Shown here: piece after piece, positions 1 through 62,000 of the stretch
Numbering within the stretch: the stretch's first letter is position 1
Layout of the letters: every line of letters starts with the position of its first letter
NCBI GenBank assembly: GCA_009760855.2
Contig: WPIO01000009.1
Location: 3,875,001 to 3,937,000 of the forward strand
Length of the DNA stretch: 62,000 nt
Source of the DNA: Cristatella mucedo
Lineage: Eukaryota; Bryozoa; Phylactolaemata; Cristatellidae
Direction: 5' to 3'
Notes under the pieces: generated by a model
Database searches by the model: none
What the model was told of the DNA's origin: nothing
The model's input: the letters and a program-made list of their open reading frames with translations, nothing else
Program-made: the position numbers and the translations under genes

Positions 1-282
1 AATACGCTAAGGTCATAGATATAAGAGACAGACTGCAGAGCGCGTAAGCATCGCACTAGAATGCCACCGCAGCGTCCACCGGGCGATGCACGTGAAAGCG
101 ATGCAGCAGGCGAGCGCCCTGAGAATATAGTCTGAGAGAGTGAATCGTTTCGATTCTAAGTCGTATCTATTATGCCTGACGAATTGCTCAACTGAAGGAA
201 AATGTACGAAAACCTCTGACAGTTGTTCTCTCCCCGAATTCTCGATTCCTCAGCTATGAGAGGCTTCGTAGAGTAGGCGAGA

Positions 283-316
283 GCGCCTGCCTGCATGCAC
301 GCATGCAGGCAGGCGC
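283..316. repeat. Perfect 16-bp inverted repeat with 2-nt loop
   Basis: The arm GCGCCTGCCTGCATGC is followed by AC and then its exact reverse complement. One further A-T pair extends the stem. It is a near-perfect palindrome able to form a cruciform or hairpin. Confidence 0.95.
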
Positions 317-689
317 TTCGGATATACGAGATGCCGGCTCAGTTAAGCTTCTCAGAGACTGCGGAATTTGAAGGACCAATTTCGATTCGGATCTGCCTGA
401 ACGATTAGACGTAGTTGCTGGGTCAGCGCCCGTAGGTGGCGGTGCTATTTAACCCAATAGACCCCGGATTAAGGCCGTTGCGAATTTTCTTTTAGACAGG
501 GCTCCTATAATGGGTGTAAGCAAATTTTCTTCACTGTCAAGGAGGCATAATTTCAGTTAAGGAACATCGCCAAAATAAGGGCCTGCTTAAATAAAAGTAG
601 GACAGCCACTGGTTCACGAAATTACTGCACCCCGTCTAGATTATTACCATTCAATTCAATTTATTCCGAGTTTCAGGTCTGTGCCGCAT

Positions 690-1530
690 AGATTTCGTGT
701 CCCTCGCCCAACATGCAAGCGCTGCCTTAAGCTGTGGATGTGATGCGGGCGGCGATTTCGAACTGGCAGGGCGACCGGAGGCCAGCGTCGGCCGGGCGCC
801 TGCCGAGCCATTCAAAGCTCGTGTGCCGCATCGAGCGCGTACGCGTGGGCGGCGAACGCGCTCGATGCGGTCGGTCGAGACGGCCGCTCCTAGACAGAAG
901 GGGGAAAAGGAGGAAAGGAGGTGGCGTCCGCCGCAGGCCGACAGACCGGCCTAGCGGCGGTGGCGAGGGTCGCGTAACCGACGCTGCTATCAGCTGGCCC
1001 GGCTGCTCTCGAGAGTCTTCGAGCCGGGCGGTTGACGTCGTTCAGGAAAAGAAGCATTGTCAACCTTTGTAGCGACGGTGAGTGGCAAACTGGACGACCG
1101 CGTAGTTGCACTATTCGTTGAGGCTCGTTCCGAGGCGATAGTCCTATCGGCGTCGTCAGCGCGACCCAATGAGGCGACCGTTACTCGCGTCGCGTTCGTG
1201 GGAAAGACCGCTATCCTGTGCCGCTCGTAACGTTCGTAGCGGCAGCGTTCGGGGAAATGTGGCCGCAATGTCTGAATAGGCTTTTTTCATGCACGCTCGC
1301 TTCTAGGAAAAAGCGCCGTCTGGCGCGAGGGAGAGTATGCTTCCACAGTGCGCCTCCGAAAGCGACGCAGCTGCCTGCCCGGAGCTTCCTCGGCCGTATC
1401 AGGGTCAAAGTCTGTAACCCCAATCGGCGGCGGGCACGCCTGTCTTTCCGGTTCTCTTATCGTGCCCGTTCGGGTTCTGCCGCTTGGATCCGCCACTCGC
1501 TGAGTAATGTACGATCGGTCGACTGATTTA
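690..1530. promoter_or_regulatory. CpG-rich stretch, promoter candidate
   Basis: This stretch is clearly richer in G+C and in CG dinucleotides than the rest of the window. It lies about 1 kb upstream of the candidate first coding exon. Several overlapping open frames on both strands are of the kind GC-rich DNA produces by chance, and none resembles a known protein. A 5' untranslated exon may be here, but I see no decisive TATA or initiator. Confidence 0.4.
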
Positions 1531-2470
1531 TGATACCCGAATTGCTGCTAGGATCTCGGACATTGGAAATTGATCGCTGAGGCATAGGGATTTGAATAAG
1601 CGTGTGCTCGTCGCCGATGGCCACCTGTTAGTGACGGTATTCTTATTAGAGTATGCTCGCATGCTAGAATGGCCGTCGTGGCGCAGCTGACCATTCGAGT
1701 TGGAGGCTCATTGTTCGGTGCAGCGTGCTTGGTCGCTCTGATCGCCCTCCTATTTAAGAACTGCTGCCCTCGTGGCTGCGGCAATATCTGGTGCCTTTGT
1801 TGGTTTCGCTATTCTGTAGCCACCTAGGCCGGCGCATGCAACATGCTAGCTAGCCCTTTGGTTGCAACGATATTCAGAGCTAGCCAGTCGCCTAGCCATT
1901 TGATTTGAACCGGACGTATCGTCGCGAGTACACAACACATATTGATGTCCAAGCTAAACAGTCCCAAGCTACTATACCTGAACTATACCTATGCTAACTT
2001 CCTGAACGGTTGTTTTTGGCAAAATCTTTTAAATATCGAATGTTCCAGTCATGTTAAGGCAGTCTAAATTGGAGATGAATCAAGGAAATATCAAGCTTTA
2101 CTTAATTCCTGGTATAACATCGATCTATGGTGGATGGAAAGGATGATGTGTGCTGGACATTTTCACTCGCTCAAAAGGCTGCTACCGACTGCCGAGCTCG
2201 AGTGCAAAATTTACTGGGACACTGGCCTGCAGCTTCCTAATACCATGCAAACGTGCAGCTATCAATAACTGCCATCTCATTGATGACAATGTGGATGAGG
2301 AGCTAGGTGCAGAGGTCACCATAAGAGGGTGGTCCACATCCTGTATGTGTAGCTGTCGAGCAGACTAATGGGACCTTTGGGTATAAGTCATTCACCAAAT
2401 TTGATTTCCTCTATCAGCGGTCGACCTGACAGGTCTCCAGCAAGTCATTGTCGTTGCTAAACAAGCAGAA

Positions 2471-55037
<52,567 letters not shown>

Positions 55038-55215
55038 GTGCTATTCTCGTGGAGCACTTTTGTTATTAGTCGACATGGCTGGATTACCAGATTCTATCAA
55101 TTTTAAGTGCAACCCTCATCAAAGGTCTACCTGGTTTTGCTGGAAATGCAAGATTTAGTCCTTAAAATATCTATCGACATTCTATACCAATAAATTTCAG
55201 AACTCGCTATGGTCA
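55038..55215 (+). promoter_or_regulatory. 3' UTR and polyadenylation signal
   Basis: An AATAAA hexamer lies at 55189-55194, about 155 bp after the stop, the first such signal downstream in the sense direction. The cleavage site is expected about 10-30 bp further on. Confidence 0.6.
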
Positions 55216-55219
55216 GTTT

Positions 55220-57255
55220 GAGTCCAACGCTCTGCCTTTTTTTCACTGACCTGGCTTTGGTTGCTAGTCCTCTAAAAGTGCTTGTAATTAGCCGGTACCT
55301 CTCACAAGTAAGCCGGTCTTGAAAGGCGATAGGTGGCCTGTCACCAATATGGCGGCTACCTTATGCAAGCTTTGCCTCACAAAATCATTATTTCTGATGG
55401 CTCTTCTGTCATCTTACACCACGAGGATCTGTGTTGAATGAAAGAAGTCGAACATTTCGGCACTTTGGACTTAAAAGAACGGTCAATCATGACGGTGTAC
55501 ATGATATACACAAGACTTAATCTTCTGTGTGTGCCAACTGGAATCGTGAGTTCATCGCTGCTTCAGCCTGTCCTAGCCTTTGCTTGCAATCCAAGCCAAA
55601 GCCATTTACTCGTATTACAGTGAGACGTGATTGCTCAACCAGGGCCGGCAAACTCTGCAGGCATGCTCATCCCTACGAATGTCCTCAACTGCTTAGGCGA
55701 ATGCAGCTCATGGGAAGAAAATAAGAACCGAGATATCTGAACAAATTCATATACAAGCTGTATGCCGATTATTAGAAAAATGTAGTTAAATCGTAGCAAG
55801 CAAAGTGATTTTTGAAGGGATTTACTACTAAATTCGCGATTATGCCTGTATAAATTATTAAACATTACGTTAACATTACATTTAAGTTTGCAAGCTGAAT
55901 CTGCAAACCGGAAGGTATTCGTCCTAACCTTGACCTAGACAAAGGAGAAGGTTCGGTCCCTTCATGGCTAACTCCTGGCTATATCGATGAGCTAAAGGAA
56001 TGCGATGTTCTAGCACCTAAAAGGAATAGCTTGCTTAACAGGGGTAATACGGATCGCATGGGAAGTTTCCGGGTAGACCAGTGCCAGTGCAAAGACTTCG
56101 ATAAGGGCTCTGCTTTGCTTTCACGAAGGAACTAAATCTAAATAAGTTTTCGAACTATTTATCAAGTGCCGATGTGCGACACAACGTGTATACGCCACTG
56201 GAGCTTTGTTACCAGTTAGTCAAAGTGGCAGTGTTTTCTAGAAAAGATTTTGCTCTGCAAGTTTGCTAGAGTTGTAGTGCCTACTATTGATTTTTTGTAT
56301 AATGAATGCGGAACTTATCTCGCAGGCTTACCTAGTCCTGCACTGTGCGAGGCCCTGAAATGGTCAGGCTTGAACCGTTGCCACCCCGAATCGATGCGAT
56401 CGGCCCGGTGCGATCATTGGAGTCGAGTTGCAAAGAGCTGTGAAGAGCAATTTAGAATTCGAAGGCCGCACCAAGTCGAATTGCCTGTGAGAACTAAATG
56501 GGCTAAATGTATCGGGTTTGACACACTTTGCGGTCTTCACGGATTCACCTGAGGTAAAGAATCGAGCTGTTATGCCAGCCTCTTGAGTAGATATCATCAG
56601 CCCCCCCCCCCCGTTAATCAGCCCATTTGGGCGAGTAGCCTGAAAAGTACTGGAATGTAGTACTGGAAAGGAGTGTGCCATTCGAACAAGCGTAGTGAGC
56701 TAGAACAGTGAGCAGCGTCTACATTGGTAAACATTCGGGCAGTCTTCCCCGGAGATCGATAGTCCGAGCAGATGCTGTTTTTTGTTTGTTGGGCTCGGTG
56801 CAGACGTCAGATTCGCACACATAGTGCGGATGTGCCGTCGTAACCCGAGTTAGTGAGGGTTAGGCGGACATACTACAACTATAGAGCAATATCAATAGAA
56901 GTGTAACAGAGCAGGTGCCTTGAATGAATATTTTAGTTTACATTATTGCAAAGTAAGCGAGTAGTGACTAGCCATATTTAAATTACATGGAATCATCAAG
57001 AGGTTGCTTGCATCCAGCAGATGCATTTCGCTACCGGAGCGGACACATTTATCAAGACATGAGCAAAAAAGTACTCCGTGCAAGCATCAGTTAAGATGTG
57101 CAAGACCTTCAGCACTTCGGCATTTCCTTCGAGGACCAAGACAAGCCCCAAGAACCTCATTTCACATGCGAACACTGCAATAGAACTCTTGGATTTCTTG
57201 CACAATATTAAATAATGAAGTTTATTTTTTATTTATATCAGTCTGGTCTACTTAT
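55220..57255. other. Downstream intergenic region, nothing firmly recognised
   Basis: Short frames at 55438-55623 and 56250-56552 could be transposon remnants, but I do not recognise them. A C10 run lies at 56601. Confidence 0.35.
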
Positions 57256-57498
57256 AGGGGAGAAAAGAGAGCCACGACATTCGCTTTATCAATAATTTGG
57301 CGGGACTCGACAGAGTCAAGCAACTGTTACTTCTGCATGATGTACCCTTCCAAACTTTTAACGAGCAAGACCCGGCCTCCCATCATGTATCTACATATTC
57401 CTCCATCCATCGCCCCAGTAACACACTGCCATTAAACAGAGTGATCAGCCATTTTCGGCCGAGAGCAACAAGTACGACAGCGGCAGACTGCAGACTCA

Positions 57499-58216
57499 GG
57501 TTAATAATAATGATAATAATAATAATGCACTTGATAAAGCGCCCTCAGAGAACTCAATCTCTTTCTAGGCGCTTTACATTTGCTGCAAAGTGAAATGCAA
57601 TTGAATGGTAAGCAAAATCATGCTTGAAAAACAAACAAAATGAATAACATGGTTAGGGGTGACATGCACAGGATCAGCATGCAAATGTGGTTAGTGGTAG
57701 CATGCACAGTGTCAGCACGCATAAGCACGTGAAGGACGAATCACAGGGACCCACTAAATGCTGTCCTAAATAGGTGTGTTTTTAAATTCTTTTTAAATGG
57801 GGTCAGGTCAGGGGATGTTCTGAGGCAGGTGGGGGGTTGGAGTTCCACGCTTTGGAAGCATACGAACTAAATGCACGGTCTCCAAAGGATTTGAGGTTTG
57901 TACGGGGTATTTGTAGACTGTTGGATTCCGAAAAGCGGGTGGTACTTGGCCTGATGGGGGAGTATATCTGAGAGATAGGCTGGAGCCATAGAATGAAGGG
58001 ACCTAAAAGTGAGCGACAAAACCTTGAAGTCAATCCGTTGCTTGACTGGTAGCCAGTGCAGGTCGGCGAGAAGTGGAGTAATGTGGCAACTGCGACGCTC
58101 ACGACAGACAAGCCTAGCTGCAGAGTTTAGCACCAGCTGCAATCGCCTGATCGCACATGCTGGTAGGCAAGTAAGCAGTGAGTTGCAGAAGTCGAGACGG
58201 GATGTCACGAAGGTTC
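57499..58216 (-). mobile_element. L2/CR1-like LINE, 5'-truncated, mutated subfamily
   Basis: The minus strand reads MTSRLDFCNSLLTCLPACAI, then LVCRERRSCHITPLLADLHW and the rest of the C-terminus, with the same indels as the copy at 41686-42345. AGGTT at both borders (just before the AAT tail and after GATGTCACGA) is a likely target duplication. It splits older sequence upstream of the pseudogene. Confidence 0.92.
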
Positions 58217-58235
58217 TGATTTTACAGATTTGAGT

Positions 58236-59345
58236 AATGAGAGAAATCCCTACTTCCCAACCAGAAAGGCCCCAGTCAACCGATCAGAGCCCTTGGCTTT
58301 ACCGAGTCCGACGCTGAGCTTCTGACATCTCGGCTCACGGGGAAGAACTTGTCGGATGAAAGTGTGAAAGTAATAGATCGCAGAAAGTGTCACCAACTTT
58401 GTTTCAGCTTCTTCAGTTGGCAAGATGGACTGTCCTTCTGCAAAAGTGTGGCTGGTCTATTCGCTCCTATTGGAGTCATCTGTAACCCAAGTGAATGGCG
58501 CCTATTGGTTGAAGGTCATCCAGGAACTTCAAAGCCGTGCTGCTTCATAGCGGAAATGAGGATCCATCTCTCCCTATAGCTCACTGTGTACACCTCATGA
58601 GGACTACACCAGCACCAGTGTCAACATATTGCTGATTGCCTTGAAGTATGGCGAATACGGCTGGGAGGTCAATACAGGTTTAAAACGGCATTCTACCTAA
58701 TGGGCTTTTGAGGCGGTTTCATGAAGTTGCCTCGTTTTCGTTGCCTATGGGCACTATGCCTGCACTGCACTGAAGTGCACTATCGCAGTAGGGATTGGCC
58801 ACAGCGGACCAAGCTCTCTGTGTGAGGAAGAAGAACAAAATCAAGTGGCAGCCGCTGGTAGGCCCCCCCCCCGAAGGAGCTCATGTCGACATTGCACATC
58901 GAGGTCAACCACATCAAGCAATTTGTCGCTGCTCTAGACAGTGCGTCAGCAGCTTACAAGCTCCTTCAAGACTTCTGTCCCCAGTTACCGGAGGCAGAGG
59001 TAAAAGCTGGTGCCTGCGTCAGATCAATAAGATTAAGAATCAAGAGTGTAACGAATTCGCCCAGAAGCTGGAACCGGACGGGGAAAGAGGCTCGGAGCAG
59101 TTTCGTTACACGAGCTCTTGGCTTTCCGGGCCACCGCAAGGTTGAAAACTATGAGAAACTGGTTCAGGCTCTCATAAAAATATGTCAAAATTAATTGCAT
59201 GCAGAATGTTTCTCGAAGTCAACATCATTGATGCTCATTTTGAAAGATTCAAAGAGAACATGGGAACTTACTCAGTGACGCTCTCAATAAATGACCTCCC
59301 CACTTCCGCCGGATGCTTACTAGCTGTGAGCATTATCCCTAGAGC
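58236..59345 (+). pseudogene. Degenerate copy of a multicopy, probably transposon-borne, invertebrate protein family
   Basis: Frames separated by stops and shifts read, in order: VIDRRKCHQLCFSFFSWQDG; VICNPSEWRLLVEGHP; LHIEVNHIKQFVAALDSASA and AAYKLLQDFCPQLPEAEVKA; SSFVTRALGFPGHRKVENYE and KLVQALIK; then NIIDAHFERFKENMGTYS. From memory this order and wording match a large uncharacterised family repeated in many arthropod and cnidarian genomes, with CNP.EWRLFIDSS, LPPLHIKLG.MKQFV.A and KENMGAYSEEQGERFHQD blocks. Here the last block breaks off and the copy is dead. Confidence 0.7.
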
Positions 59346-59504
59346 TATTTTGGGTTAGAAATTTCCCAAAAATCGAAAGTTCAGCACAATGGCAACCACT
59401 ACAATTCGCTAAAGTTTTTTCAAACACTTCGCTTCGATTCGCTCAAGTTTAGCAGGGGATTTGACTGAATCCCTAATTTCCCGAGCCCCCAAATGTAAAG
59501 AATT

Positions 59505-59570
59505 TACTAACGCGCTGTAGAGGCTTCTGCACAAAAGTCCTCATGCCACAGACGGAGGGCACCTAAAGGT
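59505..59570. repeat. Unclassified dispersed repeat fragment
   Basis: GCGCTGTAGAGGCTTCTGCA and AAAGTCCT recur at 60395-60440 as GCTGTAGCGGCTTCTGCACT and AGAGTCCTT. Confidence 0.5.
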
Positions 59571-59674
59571 GCTTAGTCCTTGCGCACGAGTGAAAATTAC
59601 GTGTGAAGCCAGAGTCTTGATGCTGTCGAAGGCGATGAAGTCGCACACGGTGCCCCGATTCACGAAATCCCCCA

Positions 59675-60120
59675 CCAGGCCAAGCATCGCACTGCCCGCT
59701 TTTCGGAATCCAATAGTTTACCAATACCTCGTACAAACCTCAAATCCTTTGGAGACCGTGCATTTAGTTCGTATGCTCCCAAAGCCTGGAACTCCCTCCT
59801 GACTTGCGTCAGAACATCGCCTGACTTGACCACATTTAAAAAGAACTTAAAACACACCTATTTAGGACAGCATTTAGTGGGTCCCTGTGATTTGTCCTTC
59901 ATGTGCTTATGCGTGCTGACATTGTGCATGCTGCCACTAACCACACTTGTATGCTGACCCTGTGCATGTCACCCCTAACCATGTTATTCATGTTGTTTAT
60001 CAAGCATGATATTACTCACCATTCAATCGCGCTTCCCTTTGCAGCAAATGTAAAGCGCCTAGAAAGAGATTGAGTTCTCAGAGGGCGCTTTATCAAGTGC
60101 ATTATTATTATTATTATTGT
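59675..60120 (+). mobile_element. L2/CR1-like LINE, 5'-truncated copy
   Basis: The frame VQTSNPLETVHLVRMLPKPG is the +1 shadow of TNLKSFGDRAFSSYAPKAWN. The UTR, hairpin (GCGCCTAGAAAGAGATTGAG) and (ATT)5 end it. Confidence 0.9.
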
Positions 60121-60384
60121 AAGGCCGTCTCCGACAGTAGCAGAACGAGAAAGCCATAAAGTGCCAACATAATTAAGTTAACGAGTCCGCGTCGTTAATA
60201 AAGGCCGGCGGATTTCATAGGAGCGTGTGAGAGGCACGTGTGCGAAGCACCAGCCATATAGTACAACTGACTTTTATGAAGCTTAGAGCCCAACTAACTC
60301 TCTCGAAGCCCAAAGCACAACCGAATAACTACTACATTATATTAGCATATCTGTTATCTACAATCTTGGTTCAGAGGAACCGCT

Positions 60385-60650
60385 AGTGTTACAAACGCAT
60401 CGCTGTAGCGGCTTCTGCACTAGAGTCCTTGGACCGCCAACGCAGCGCTCGTAACGGGCACTTGCCGACGCGCGGCGACGTGAAGAATATCCGATGACGA
60501 AGTCGTGAGCCTCGGAGCCTGGCTATCGATTTATAAGTGCACCGACTCGTAGTTAGTTAAAACGTATAGATGCACCGAAGTGCACCAATACAAGCAGGCA
60601 TGCCGTCGGTAGCAGAACACGGCGGTAACGAAGAGCGCCAGAACCATAAA
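60385..60650. repeat. Unclassified dispersed repeat, copy 2
   Basis: Shares GGCTTCTGCACT..AGTCCTT and GCCGTCGGTAGCAG..AACGAAGAGCGCCA with 46245-46480. CG-rich, no frame. Confidence 0.5.
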
Positions 60651-60663
60651 TAAATAAAAATAA

Positions 60664-60820
60664 ATGTAATTTATTTGTATAGCGTCTTAAGAGAACCCAA
60701 TCTCTATTCAGGCGCTTCATATATGCCACGGGGCTCGAGCCCCCGACCTCGGTCTTCATACACATTCACCTTTACCTTGGTTCTAGGCAAGCAGCTTAGC
60801 AGCTGGGCCAAACCAGCGCG
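60664..60820 (-). mobile_element. SINE family B copy
   Basis: The tail TTTGTATAGCGTCTTAAGAG is LINE-like; the B box region GGGGGCTCGAGCCCC and head GTTTGGCCCAGCTGCTAAG read on the minus strand. Confidence 0.85.
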
Positions 60821-61276
60821 CGGCCTCAAGATAACCAGTCCATTACCGTGGCGTAGGGCAATCTGTTCGACAGGCACAGGATGGCTACGGCGTCTCACAT
60901 CCGCCGCAATGGACGGCGTAGAACGCCAGCAATCTCTAGGGCTGTCATAACCTGCACGATACGACATTCCGACTTTTCGATGCAACTGAGTCGCTTGAGG
61001 TGCAAGAGGAGGAGGCAGCTGGAAAAGAGTCGGATGGATCAGCTTGGAGTCGGCTCTCGATCGCTAACTAAGCACGGCTGCCATCTTTTTGTCCATCTCT
61101 GAGCGAATGAAAGGGTAGACCGTCTGACAGCTGTTTTGGGCCTGTCGCGCCCCAGACGTTACCAGCGAGCACCGCACGTGTGGCTTGTCGCTAGAAATCT
61201 AATGACCATTTGAGCTTCACTATCTTTTGCCTCAGCGCTACGGCTGAACCTGGGTCGACAACAGACCCAAGATGGC

Positions 61277-61431
61277 CGTGACAGCCCAGGAGGTAACGTG
61301 CTCGCTCTTCAAGACCGAGGTCGTGGGTTCGAATCCTGCAGTTGAGCGATTCCTTGTTGCCAACTACTGCAAGCGGTGGCGACAGCCGTCAAGGCTCTTC
61401 TGCCGCTATGCAAATGTGACTGTTAAATCAG
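61277..61431 (+). mobile_element. SINE family A copy
   Basis: The A box AGCCCAGGAGGTAACGTGC, the B box GGTTCGAATCC, the body with CAACTACTGCAAGCGGTGGC and the end TGTGACTGTTAAATCAG. Well preserved. Confidence 0.85.
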
Positions 61432-61439
61432 CGAAAGAG

Positions 61440-62000
61440 AACTTGGGCAGCTTCCGCCCAGCTGGCTGCGAGCAAGGCTAATTGACAATTCCCAGAGGTT
61501 TATCTTTGCGGAGTATTTGCCGAGTATTATTGCAAGCGGCATCGTTTAAAATTGCCGAGTAGCACTGAGCGCTAGATCGGCTCCGTCATGGATGCCTAAG
61601 GCCGCTACTGCGCCACTCTCGCCCACGATATGACGTAGTTGGATATGACAAGGAATGCCCCTGGTTGGAATTCCTGTGGCTTAAGCTATCTCCGATTGGG
61701 AGACTTGGCACTTTAGGACGCTTCGAGCGGCACGAACGGCTGGAGGAGCACTGCTGTATTGAAAGCGGAAAGAATTGCCTGCACATTGCTACAGCGAGTG
61801 CAAAGGGCAGACTCGGGCTGACTCGTCGCGAGTGCTTAGCAGTTAAAGCTCTTCGCGCGCCGCTCCGCCGACAGGCAGACCGTCACCAAAAGAGAGTCTG
61901 CCAGTTGCGTTCTGATTTATTTGCTTGCTATTTACTAGCCAGGTCTGAGTCGTCGCGAATAAATCCGGCTGCATAAGTAAATGTCGTGCCCTGGCTAGTA
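61440..62000. other. Window end, nothing recognised
   Basis: CG-richer than average towards the end (61780-61960), but no exon, repeat or RNA gene that I can support. Confidence 0.4.

Larger units (their letters stand above)
1..2470. other. Upstream region without recognised genes
   Basis: Apart from the hairpin at 283-316 and the CpG-rich stretch at 690-1530, I see no exon with family support, no repeat of the families found elsewhere, and no RNA gene. Short open frames are not credible. Confidence 0.5.

Noticed and set aside
1218-1526. 102-codon basic frame in the CpG-rich region
   Set aside because: Competing frames of similar length on both strands and no family match; typical of GC-rich DNA.
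61277-61350. Possible tRNA gene with good A and B boxes
   Set aside because: No cloverleaf or acceptor stem; the same head recurs with a shared body and tail, so it is a SINE.

Overview
This is a stretch of animal nuclear DNA, most likely from an invertebrate that I cannot name. The signs are one protein-coding gene split into short exons with GT-AG introns of up to about 10 kb, dense non-LTR retrotransposons and tRNA-derived SINEs, DNA transposons, and long (CA)n, (GA)n, (TA)n and (CATA)n microsatellites. There are no bacterial-type genes, no rRNA or intact tRNA genes, and no CRISPR array. Almost all the longer open frames are chance frames, microsatellite frames or transposon relics.

The one host gene I can support runs on the + strand from about 2.47 kb to 55.04 kb and encodes a glycoside hydrolase family 35 protein of the beta-galactosidase-1-like (GLB1L2/GLB1L3) type. 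I place 15 well supported coding exons, one less certain N-terminal signal exon, and a duplicated alternative version of one exon. Both catalytic glutamates are present: the acid/base in ENEYGSY and the nucleophile in VMEFWSGW. Splice phases agree at every junction from exon 1 to exon 13 and again from exon 15 to the stop codon. Between 38.6 and 48.9 kb a segment expected from the family, about 40 residues, was not found convincingly.

The most striking gene-level observation is that the exon after the acid/base exon exists twice (20159-20240 and 22004-22091). Both copies are phase 0 to phase 1 and both encode NGI.E.LFTSD, so they look like mutually exclusive alternatives. Using both would shift the frame.

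The rest is repeats. (1) An L2/CR1-like LINE family is present in many 5'-truncated copies, each ending in a conserved 3' hairpin and an (ATT)n tail; older copies and two RT-domain relics are also present. (2) Two tRNA-derived SINE families occur; the 3' end of one imitates the LINE hairpin. (3) A 184-bp hAT element closely resembling the horizontally transferred SPIN family lies at 39962-40145 with a perfect 8-bp target duplication. (4) A palindromic element of about 950 bp with a TA target and arms of about 400 bp lies in intron 2, with half of a second copy at 47 kb. (5) A 411-bp terminal-inverted-repeat element is nested in a LINE relic at 8.6-9.05 kb. (6) A dead Tc1/mariner transposase lies at 15.2-16.2 kb beside a perfect 114-bp tandem duplication. 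(7) Downstream of the gene, a degenerate pseudogene of a multicopy invertebrate family lies at 58.2-59.3 kb. A CpG-rich stretch at 0.69-1.53 kb is the best promoter candidate.
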